Assembly (NCBI RefSeq): GCF_024763615.1
Contig: NC_077223.1
Span: 93,372,627-93,436,626 of the forward strand
Source: Phlebotomus papatasi
Lineage: Eukaryota; Arthropoda; Insecta; Diptera; Psychodidae
DNA: 64,000 nt
Reading direction: 5' to 3'
Under the pieces are notes generated by a model. That model was not told the DNA's origin and made no database searches. It saw only the letters and a program-made list of their open reading frames with translations. The first letter of the stretch is position 1. Every line of letters starts with the position of its first letter. Positions 37,101-49,100 of the stretch are shown piece by piece. The position numbers and the translations under genes are program-made.

Positions 37101-40100
37101 ACCAATGGACAGAGCTGTTGAATCCAAATCTCTGGCACATGCATTGAGTGTGGTCAAAACTTGATCACACTGCACCTTTCCAGGTGCCTTCTCTTTGATA
37201 TTGTCCACCAGACGCTTCACACTCTCCGACACTGGTTTACTGTGATGGGCCAATTGTTGCCACACCGGTGGATCATCTGGTGTCACAGCCAGAGATTTTA
37301 CCGTTTTCACCATCTCAATGACACCATCCAACACCGAACGTCCAGCCACAAGTATCGGCTCCTGAGCACGATATCCCTCCGTAGAGATACGTGCCGGAAT
37401 ACTAATGTATTCGGGCGATGAAGCAAATTGACGACATGAGTGAACAGCATCCATAAGAGGACGAGTCGCTTCAGCACATTGCTGCCGTGCAGCTGCAGTA
37501 TCACGCTCAAGATTTTTCGATTTTTGCACAAGAGCCGACGTGGCAGTGGCTACATCTTTTGCAGCATAGATAAATTGCTGTTTGGCCACGGGATTGCTCG
37601 TATTCGTGCTGGCATTCCTGCGGACACAATGATTAATGTTCTTTTGAGCTGGTATTACTACCAAGAGTAATATTGATTTTACTCTTGGCCGGATAGTATT
37701 CAATCATTCCCGAGAAAACAAGACATAATCTTTGTTTTATTTTTTTTTTGCGATTGGGAATATTTAACGCCTGCTTATATTTTTCATTCAAATTCAAAAG
37801 ATAAAATGCAATTGCTGCTTTGGAATACAATAATTTGGAATATGATGTAATAAACAATGTAATTTTAACCAGGGGAACCCTTACTGATAATTTTTTTTCG
37901 AGCGGAAAATTCAGGAAGGGTAAAATTTGTAATTTCGACCAACACTGAAAGTCGGACATAACTGTTTTGTAAGTCGGACACTTTGCCTTTAAATTCAATA
38001 ATAAACCAATAAAATATTTTAATTTTCAATCAAAAATCTAATAATCCTGATTTTTAGATTATTTGGAAAATCCAAAAAGCAAAAGTCATTATTTTACAAT
38101 CAAAGATAGAGTGACTTGCAAGAAGTAACTTCAGTAGAGTCTCGCTATAAGCCATCGCTCTATAGTCCACAATTTATCGACCGTTGATTTCAAAACACTG
38201 ATTTTATGTTAGGTTATGTTTTTTGTACGCAACAAGAATAATTATTTTAATATTTTTGGCAAACTTTATTAAGTAGTTGTGATAATTGTGATCCACAATG
38301 AAGAGAGCAAGGACAAGTACCACAATCGCAAAGAAAGTGGAAGCCGTCGAGCAATTTCAATACTAAAAGTCGTTGATAATTTTAAAAAATTACATGGACT
38401 ATAGTGCGACCCAAGTGTCAAATTTGAAACCAAATATGGACTATAGCGAGACTCTACTGTACTAAATTTAGGCCAGTTTGCAATTTCGGCCACTTATTTT
38501 CTTTCTCAAATTTCCATTAATTTTTGGTTTTTGCATACTCTATAAATTATCCAATGCACGAACGAGATGATGTGAAAAAGACTTTGGAAGAGTTCCAGAA
38601 GAGCAAGGAACTATGACAATCAAGGGCCGAAATAATACCCAAATTTATGTTGTATTTTTATTGATTTGTTGTAATTTTTACAGATTCATAATTTTATTGG
38701 AGAGGAAGCAAGTCAACAGGGCACCGGATAACTTTCACCGCGGAAAGTCACTACGCATTCAATACATCTCGTTCCGAATTTAGGGGGTAGCTCATTCCTA
38801 AGGTACTGGTTTCTTGAGTTTCGCAATAGATTGGGGTTTTCGGGTTTCGCAATGCAATTTTTGGGATTCTCAGGATTCACGATGAAATTTACGGGTTTCG
38901 CGATACTACTCTTGGGTTTCTCTAGTTTCGCTATGCAATTCTCGGATTTCTCGAGTAGCGCGATCCAATTTTGGGGTTTATCTGGTACGCAATGCAAAAA
39001 TTGGATTTTCTCGGTTTAGCAAGGCAATTATTGGATTTCCTTCGCGCTGCAATTCTCTGGTTTCTGTGGTTTCACGATGCAATTCTTCGGTTTCTCGGAT
39101 TTCGCGATGCAATTTTTGGATTTCTCGGGTTCCGCGATGTAAAAATTGGGTGTCTCAGGTTTCGCAATGCAATTCTTGGGTTTTCTCGTGTTTCGCAATG
39201 TAATTCTTGAGTTCCTTGAGTTTCGCAATGCGAGAATTGCGTTTTCTCGGTTTTCACAATGCAATTTTTGGGATTTTCGAGTTTCGCGATGCAAAAAATT
39301 GGGTTCCTCGGGTTTCGCGATTCAATTTTTGAGTTTATCGGGTTTTGCAATGCAAAAATTGGGTTTCTTGGGTTTCGCGATGCAAAAATTGGGTTTTCTC
39401 GGTTTAGCAAGGCAATTCTTGGATTTCCTTCTCGCTGCCATTCTGAGGTTTCTGTGGTTTCGCAATGAAATTCTTGAGTTTCACGGATTTAGCGATGCAA
39501 AAATAGGGTTTTCTCGGGTTTCGGAATGCAATTTTTGGAATTCTCAAGTTTCACGATGAAATTTTCGGATTTCGCGATGCCAATCTTGAGTTTCTCGTGT
39601 TTCGCTATGCAATTCTCGGGTTTCTCGAGTTTCGCGATGCAAAAAATTGGGTTCCTCGGGTTTCGCGATTCAATTTTTGGGTTTATCGGATTTTGCAATG
39701 CAAAAATTGGATTTCTTGGGTTTCGTGATGCAAAAATTGGGTTTTCTCGGTTTAGCAAGGCAATTCTTGGATTTTCTTCGTACTGCAATTCTCTGGTTTC
39801 TGTGGTTTCGCGATGCAATTCTTGGGTTTCTTGGATTTCGCGATGCAATTCTGTGGTTTCTCGGATTTTGCGATGCAAAAATTGGATTTTCTCGAGTTTC
39901 GCAATGCCAAAATAGGGATTTCTCGGATTTTGCAATGCAATTTTTGGGATTCTCGGGTTTCACGATGAAATTTTCGGGTTTCGCGATGCTAATTTTGGGT
40001 TTCTCGAGTTTCGCAATGCAATTTTTGGGTTTCTCGAGTTGCGCGATGCAATTTTTGGGTTTATCAGGTATTGCAATACAAAAATTGGGTTTCTTGGGTT

Positions 40101-43100
40101 TTGCGATTCAAAAATTGGGTTTTTTCGGTTTAGCAAGGTAATTCTTGGATTTCCTTCGCGCTGCAATTCTCTGGTTTCTGTGGTATCGCGATGCGATTCT
40201 TTAGTTTCTCGGGTTTCGCGATGCGATTTTGTGGTTTCTCGGGTTTTGCGATGCAAAAAATGAGTTTTCTCGAGTTTCGCAATGCGAAAATTGAGCTTTT
40301 CGGAATTCGCGATGCAATTTTTGCGATTCTCGGGTTTTGCAATACAAAAATTGGGTTTTCTCGGTTTAGCAAGGCAATTCTTGGATTATCTTTGCGATGA
40401 AATTCTTTAGTTTCAGTGGTTTCGCGAAGCAATTTTTGGGTTTCTCGGGTTTCGTGATGCAAAAATTGAGTTTTCTCGGGTTTCTCGAGTTTCGCGATGG
40501 TAATATTGGGTTTTTAGGATTCCCTGAAGCAATTCCTGGGTATCCCGAGTTTCGCGATGCAATTTTGTGGTTTCTCGGATTTCGCGAAACGTTTCTCAGA
40601 CAACTGACAAGGGTTTCTCAATATGAGTTACCCCTTGTCCGAGTTACAATATTCTTCTTGTGCCCATTTGGCCCAACTCATTTCCAACAGAAGTGTCCTT
40701 TAACCGCGTATTTTTTTTGTATTTGAAGACTTCTTAAAATATTAATTAAAAATTTGCACTCGCATCAGAAGAGTAATTCAGCAAATTTGTGTAAATTTCT
40801 TAAGAAAAAAAATGTTTATATGGGATAATTTGGTAAGGCACAGAGTAAAAAATTATTGGCTGCTTTACCATGATTTTCATTGTAAATTTTACATTAAACA
40901 TGTAATCGTGTGTACTGATACACATATGTGTAATTTGTACACATTTTGTCTGAAAACTGTGTAATTTGTACACATTTTATTTGAAAACTGTGTAATTTTA
41001 CACGAAATATGTAAGAAAATGTACACAATTGTGTAATCATTCGCAATTTTTTATACGGTTTGCAATTACATCAAAATTAAGTTACACATTTTTATATTAC
41101 ACATTTTGCTGAAATACATAATTTGTGTAACTTTACAAGAATAATCGTTGTAAAAGAGCAAACCAACGATTATTCTTGTAATTTTTTTTTACTGTGCACG
41201 CAGCTTCAGACAAAATACACGTGAAATCTGAGCTGTTTCTTAAATGTCCGCATTTCCAAATTTTACCCTACGTTTAATCTTATGACCAGCGCACAATAAC
41301 TTTTGTTTGTAAATATGTTTTCAAAATTTCCCGTGAGAATGAGCGAGATGACTAGATCTAGATCTCACTCACTCTCATTGAAATGTCAAAAACATGTTTA
41401 CTAAACAAAAGTTATTGTGCGTTGGGCATTACGTTAAAATTTTAGTGTCTGGAACACAAATATTTTAATGTTTTTTTTTAACTAACCTGGAAATATTGCA
41501 GAGAATCGTTGTCTGTTTGGCGATTGTTGTGAGTGACGAGATGAGTTGTTCTCGTGTGGCATCCGGATTGCATAGCACCTGGCAATGCTGTTCAATGGCT
41601 TGAGTGACTCTCTGCAGTTGCGTTTGTTCCACAAGTCCAGGTCTTCCAGCAACACTCGTTGGATCACTGATGCCCACAAGGTAGGCCGACTGTGCTGCAG
41701 ATTCAATCAAACCTCTCATGGATTCTGCCACCATATTGACCGAATGACCAAACTCCACGTACTGCGAAGCTTTGGCATTATTGATCATCTCACTGATGGC
41801 ATGTCCGAGACTTGCAGATTTCTCCGTGGCAGACTCAAAGCAATCGTAGTAGCCCATATCATTGAGTGGTTCCTTGGGATGATCCAGCATCGGTCTGAGG
41901 GATTCAATAGTTCGAATAGCCTTGTCACATTCCTTCTGTCCAGGAGCTGCTGATGTACACATGTCCACGAGATAATTGATACTCTCTGTGACAGCTCTTG
42001 CAGCAGATGCCAATTGATTTTTGGCATTTGGCTGTTCAGGATCAGCAGCCACGGATTTTGCCGTGAAGAGCAATGCTGATGATGTCCTGGAGACACCTCG
42101 AATTGACACAACGACATTATTTCTCACAACTTCATCCTTCGTCTGACCAGCCATTTCCAGAGATACCGTCAAGAGTTCCTTGTAGGCTTGACTAAAGTCC
42201 TGACTGGTACTGGCCAATTGAGCTGGGCTTGCATGAGCTTGAACAATTCTCCCTCCGGCTGCATTGAGATTTTCCGCAGCAAATTTCAATTCTGTCTGAA
42301 GTTGTCCAAAAGATTTGGTAGACGGTGGAAATTCTCCCATTGCAATCACCTCGCTCAATTCATTAATTGTCTTGAGAGCATCATCCACTTCCCTCTGTCC
42401 AGGCAGACAGTCAACTGTCTTCTCAAGGGCCACTTGAACCTCCCTGGCTGTTTGGGTCAGCAACATCGGATCACCAATATTCTGAAGCATTCGCTGAGCT
42501 TCCTCAATCACCCGAACAGACGTCAAGATGACATCGTCGGCACAATTGATGACAATTGGATTGTTATTTGTTGCTGCAACGCCCCTAACGCTCTTTGTGA
42601 AATCCCCAAGAGCCAGAGCTGTATCCCTTCCAGCGGCTCCGGCATACAAACGATTGCCCTGGGTAACAGCTGACAGAAGCTGAGACATGGCTACACCAAC
42701 TTGTTTGCTAGTCGCTCCAAGTTGCTTAGCCGTGCTCTCAGGCGTCTCGCCCGGCAGTGGACGCAGAGCATTTTGTTGGGCTGCTCTTCGTGTCTCATTG
42801 AGGACACTCCTCAAATTATTGACCGCATCAATGGCCGATTCCAATTCCTGTCCACCACAGGCTTCCCTGGCTCGTGATGCTGCAGATCTCAGATCATGAA
42901 TAGCCTGACTGAAATTGTGTGTTGTCCGGGAAAGTTGCTGGGCTGCCGTGAAGTCAGACACGGACGGCTGAAGAGCCCTTGCCGAGGCAGTTGTATTCGA
43001 TCCAACCTCCACAAATGACTCCGATGCCTCAATCAATCCCAACTGTGCCGATGGTTCATCCGGACGTACAATTGTATTCTTCACACTCATCACCAGACGC

Positions 43101-46100
43101 GGAATTGCATCAGCCGTAGCACGACAATCCTGCAACAGAGGCTCAACTGCCTGATCATCATTGCTGTACTGAATAGCATTCTGTGATGCTGAGATGCACT
43201 GTGTGGCAGCAGAAGCTGCTTGTTTGGCCGACTGCTCGAGACGATTGATCAAACGACGTTTCATAGCTGGCGTATTGGCAGTTGTTGTGGTAATGTCACG
43301 CAATTCTTCAGCCGCTGTACGCAGAGCCTCTTGATTCTGCGTATCATGCGGATGAGTGCTACATACTCGGGCGGCCTCCAGAAGACGAGCAGTTGCATCA
43401 GCCAATTGCTTAGCAGCAGCCAAAAGGCGACGTTGCAATTCCTCATCAGACTGATCTTTAGCCTCGCCTGCAGAAAATTTGTGTTGGAAAAATGCAAATT
43501 ACGAAGGCGGAAATTTATCAACCGCTTCACAACAATCAAGCTCTTGATATCCATTGAAATTTATAAAAGAATGAGCTTTTGATAAAGTTTAAAATTGATA
43601 AATGACTTTAAAAATACTCCTGCCAATTTTAATAAAATTAATTAATAGTGAAAGCTGGGGCAAAAAGTCACAAATTGAAAATTCAATATCTTCCAAGATA
43701 AAAGAGATAGCGGCTGAAATTTTTTTTTCCATAGACAGCCTCCATATGTCTTCTTCAATGTCGTAAGTTTCTTAGAATTCGAACAAGGAATTCAGAAAAT
43801 AAAAACTATTGAAATTTTTAGCCATATTTTTGAAATGTTTTCCTTACAACAGATATCAATTTTGACTTATACTTATTTTCCAAAATTGATGCACTGGTAA
43901 AGATTTCCTAAATGATTTGGGTTCTTTGAATATGAAACCACTATCTATTTTAGAATTTTACAAAAATTCTAAAAATTGTATTCTTTTCTCCAGAAATCAT
44001 ATTATTAAAAATGATCACTTGGGGTAAAAAGTAACAAAGACCGAAGCAATTTCTGATGTTCCACGGCGAGAAGAAACGCAATTTCCGTGTCTGGCCGCTT
44101 TTTATTTGCATTGGTCAAACGATTTGCAGTCTTTTGTGTGTTTTTTTCTAAAATAGCTTGAAAAACGCTTTTCTCGTTTTCTCACTTTTCTCGCAGAGAA
44201 AACGGTGTTTTACAAAGATGTAGATGAATAAATTTTCTATGAAAATATGTCCTCTAGGTATTTTTTCAAATTTACGAAAATCTGTAATGAAGCGAATCAA
44301 AATATGACAATACCCAATGTCTGGTACTATTTGCCCCAGCATTTTTGAAAATGGTCACAAAATGACCTTTTAAAAATCAGCTCGATAAACGTATTTCCTT
44401 ACAAAATAGAACAAAGTGACTTTCACAGAGTTGTAGAGCGGTAAATTTCATATAAAACTGTGCTAATTAGACATTTCGTAAGTGCTCGGGTAACTTGTAA
44501 AAAAATAAAATATCCGTTTTGTGACTTTTTGGCCCAGTCTCCCCTAACAATTACATCGATATTCGTAGAGTTAATTCAACTCTGCCATAGAGTTGTTTTA
44601 ACTTTTTAGGTTTTTTTCTTAGTGTTAATATATATTTTTACACCTAAAAAGTGTTAAATTTATGAGGAAAAAGTTAATCGCACCACCGTTTTTTTTTCTC
44701 AGTGTAGACGTCAAGTCAATTTCCAATCGGTAGTTAAGTTTTTCGTGCTTTCAAGTTAATCATATCTCAGAATCACTCAATAATTAAATCTTTAACGTCT
44801 CATTCATAATAACGGTTTTTCATGGACAAATGTTAAAAAGGCTCTAGAAAGGGCGTTTATCAACCGAATAGGGTTGCGTTTGGGCTTGTTGGAAAGGTCT
44901 TTGAATTTCCGATGAAACTGAACCGGTTCCAATCGGTTCTGAACCGGTTCATATCCGATAACTTATTTTTATTCGAAATTCAATTATACTAGGCCTAAGT
45001 TATTTTGCGTAATGTTTTGAGTGATTTATAAATCCGTCCAAATCGGTTGTGAATCGGTAAAGAACAGGTTATAAACTGATAAATAATTTTTATCCGAAAA
45101 TCATATTTTTTACATTTAAAATTATTTTGTGGGATATTTAGAGTGATTTACAAATCGGTTTAAATCGGTTGATAACCGGTATATGATAAATGACGCGAAA
45201 GTACTTTTAAGGTATAGCATCTAAGTGTCAGTTAGAAGATTTCGCAAAGCCTGGGACGCTTTGCCATCCTTTTTTTGGATATGTTTTACTGGTTGCTCAA
45301 GGTAACAAAATGGGGTCGGGGGTAATGCGATACGTATGTTCCCCGCAATTCCTATGTTCACTTCCAAGCTGACTAGACGCCTGTTAGTCCCCGGTACCCT
45401 CAGGAGAGTCATCGAAGATTGGGTAACCAACGCCAGCCAGTGAGAAGTCACGAACCTGAGACTAACGAACGAGAGATCTGGTTCGTCTAGAGAAGGTTAA
45501 AAGCAAGACTGATACGAAAACTCACAAGGAGAGTCGCCAGGACTGGAGGGGGTTAACGCAAGAGGTCCGGTCTCTTAAAAGAACTTTGTAGCCACCTGAG
45601 TAAGGGGAAATAACGTCAATATACGAAAACACCGTTGAAAAATTCTTAATAACGATTTTTCAAGGTCAAAGGTTAAAAATTCCCTAAAGAGTGTATTTCT
45701 CAACTGATTGGTATCATGTTTGGGCTTTTTGGAAAGGTCTTGGAATTTCTAACAAGCCTGAACCGATTCCAAACGATTATGAATTGGTTATGAACCGATA
45801 ACTCATTTCTATCCGAAATTCGATTTCCTCCTAAGCTATTTTGGTCGAACTTTTGAAAGATTTATGAGATTTATGAATCGATTTAAATCTGTTGCGAATC
45901 GGTAAATGATGCGAAAGCACTTTTGAGGTGTATCATCGGATCACGAATTCGAGAATTTTGCAAAACGTAGGACACTTTGCCACTTAGTTTTTTTTCAACT
46001 ATGAAAATCTTTATGAAATTATGAAAATGATTGTCAAATTATTTAATTAAAAAATTCTTTTTAAAATTTCACAGAATAGAAAATCAAGTTCATGATCCTT

Positions 46101-49100
46101 TTTAAAATGATCCTATTAGAAAGTTTATTAGTTTCCTAAATAAATTGATATCAGCCTGTATATTCACAGAATTTAAGAATTGAAAAAATGCATTAGGCTT
46201 ACCTTGGATATTTTGGATCAATTTAGCAGTAGCCTGTCCCAAGATTTTGGCCTGTTTGATCATCTCTTGCGGATCAGAGGAAGATACAAGTTTGTCCGTT
46301 GTGATAAGGACATTGTCCATAGGATGATCTTCTTGTACCAGGCGTGCCCTTTCTCTAGCACTCAAGCTAATGTGCTCAAGGAGTTCCTTCAGTGTACGTG
46401 ATACTTCCTGTGCAGCCGCCATTAAATCACCACGCAACTGATGATTATCTGTAGCTTCATTGCAAATTGCCACCAAATTATTGACAGCTTTAGCCACTTC
46501 ACGAGCTGCTGCCTCCAATTGCTCACGGCACGCTTTGTTCTGGAGCGTTGGAGCAACCACTTTGGCACATGCCACCAATTGACTAGTGGCTAGAGCACAC
46601 TGACTCGCAGCCTCGATGACTTTATTGCGTGTGTCATCGTCCTCAACGCTAGCCGCAATACTCTTGGCACGCAGAACAAGGGCAGCCGTTGTGTTGGCAA
46701 CTGCCTTAGCCAGTGCCAAGAGCATATCATGAAGCTCACGACTTTCGGGACTTTCTTCGCCAATTGTACTGAGAACTTGAGTACTGGCCTCTCCTACGCG
46801 ACTGGCAGCATTCAGTAGACTCTGACGTGGTTCCTTGCTTTCGGGTTCAGCTGCCTTCAGGAGATCACTCATTGCCTCGCACAGACGTCGAGTAGCATCC
46901 AAAAGACGATCTCCACTGTTGTCATCTTCCATCAGAGCTGCCAACAGACGAACTTCCTTAGTCACTGTCGGGATACTCTGTGTTATCTGGGTCACAGCTT
47001 CTCCCACAGCCTCATGATCCACATCATCCGGCTGAGTTGCTGTCACCACTTGAGCCGTGGCTGCATTCATAGTCGCAATATGCGTCGTCACGAGTTGCTT
47101 CGACGATTCCAGCGTATTCTCGCGCCATTCAATTGAATGCGGATCATCACCGAGATCAGGAATTTCAGCCCTTGTCTGCAAATCCTCCTGAGCCTTTCGC
47201 AATTCCTCGCGTCCAGCCGAAATGTAGCCCAAAAGAGCACGTTGAGGCTCTGTCAGCACCGAACTTATGCGTATCTCCTTTGACTGCATTTCCGCGCACA
47301 AAGAAAATTAAATTCTACAGTTAATTACTGCAAACGATCGCATACGTTATTTGACTAATTCACCTACGCCTAATTAAGATTTTTTTTTTAAGTTAGGAGG
47401 CAGCATGGAAAGAAAAAGATTTTTTTCCTTTAAATTGATTAGAAGTCCAATCGGTTGTTTTTTTTTTCAAAAATAAACAATTATATTGCTAAAAAGCTCA
47501 ATGTAACATCGAAAAAAATGATTTTTCGTAGAATATTTACAATTTCAAAAAAAAAAGTATGTTAAAGCATTTCTAATTGCATTCATTAAATTTATTTATT
47601 AATGGTGGAGAAATTGAAGCAAAGATAAAGCGTGATAGAACTTACCAATGGTGGCTGATGGGCCAAATTAACTTGTCCAACAATTGCCCCATACTGTACA
47701 TTCGTCATATCGCCATGTGTATATGGTTTTTCTCCTAATTTCAATAATTTTGTCCACAAACACCAATTAAATGTTGCAATTTATTTTTTTTATACAAAAT
47801 AAATCCATTGCGATTTATACATAGAAAGAAAAAAAAAGATAGAAGAATAAAATCACTAAATTTGCAATAATAAAAGATATATTAACTACTTAAATTTAAA
47901 AAAAAAAAGATCTAGGGGAAAGTACTCTCCCTTCGAACGTTCATGACTTCGAATAACGTGAATTTTCTTTGAGTTTTCCTAAGAAACTTACAAATTTCCA
48001 TTAAATAATAGTTAGTCTGTTAGGAAAGTGAAAGAAATTCACATTATTCGAAGGCATGAACGTTCGAAGGGAGAGTACTTTCCCATATGGCGTATAAAAA
48101 AACCAAAACTTAATACATTTGTGCAAAAGAGAATATCAAGTCAAAGAAATTAAGGCTCAATGCACTGAGTTTTCTTGTGAAAAATAAAAGATTTCACGTC
48201 TCGTTCTTACTTTGCATGAAAATTGTCCTAAATTTCTTATAAAATTAAAAAATGCTTTAAAATGTATGGCCAGGTTATATTAAATAAATTTACAAAAGAA
48301 GGCCTATAGCATACATTATTGAAAAAAAAGTTGCGCGGCCTAAAGCATGTCCACGATAAAATTGTTCCAAATGATTTGATTTTTATATGGCAGATGTCAC
48401 TAGATCCGCATTTTAGTTGTATGTAAACATTGTAACACGTGTTTTTACCTTTCTCTTGGTGAAAATCTCATCAAATTCTGTTCATTTTTCACTGAGATAC
48501 GAATTAATAATGGAAAAGAGAAGGGAACTGATCGTGTACACTTATCTAAAAAATCCTAGATCAATTACGTAGACCTTGAAAAACTCACAAATACCTTACG
48601 CCAGACCGTCCGGAGGGTGATTCTTCGATTCCTCGACAGTAAAACCACTGCCCAGAAACCTGGATGTGGAAAAAATCGGGGTATTGGATGTTATCCCTTA
48701 AATGTTATTCCAGTTTTGTGCACAAAATCAAACAGAGGAATGGACTGAAGATTTTAAGGCTCAAACAGCCCCTAATCGCGCCGAACCGCGATGATGATCT
48801 TGTACAGACCTTGATGGAAGGACTCAAGAAGAAGATTCAAGATTTCGCCAATCAAATACTTGAATAAGAAAAGTAATTATCTAGTAAATCTACAATGAAT
48901 CAAAGTTTCAAAAAATATTTTTCTTTCTTTTTAATGTTATGTAGACTTCATTTTTAAAGCATTATTCTTGGAAACAATATTATCGTGGACACGCGTTATA
49001 CCACTCCTCAGAGTTACCACCCCAGCTGAACAGTGATTAGTACCGTTGGCTTAGAAGAGTCTTCGTCAGGATGGGCCTTCTCCCTTCAACTCTTCTAGGC

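Larger units (their letters stand above)
37917..41269. mobile_element. Composite element with AGGGTAAAATTTG ends enclosing a MITE and a minisatellite
   Basis: AGGGTAAAATTTG at 37917 faces CAAATTTTACCCT at 41257-41269. The left 200 bp also matches the left inside of the pogo-like element at 33366 (shared GGGTGACTTGCAAGAAG-type stretch). At about 38560 ERDDVKKTLEEFQKSKEL recalls a pogo DNA-binding helix. Inside sit the element 38132-38459 and the minisatellite. Confidence 0.5.

Noticed and set aside
38800..40600. CRISPR-like array
   Set aside because: Units abut with no unique spacers, vary along their whole length, and the genome is eukaryotic.
38831..40726. Many open frames of 60-160 codons in both strands of the 30-bp array
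   Set aside because: They arise because the unit is a multiple of three. Frames overlap on both strands, units are diverged at random positions, and no start or splice context is conserved.
42188..42673. 161-codon plus-strand frame
   Set aside because: Antisense shadow of talin exon 7.
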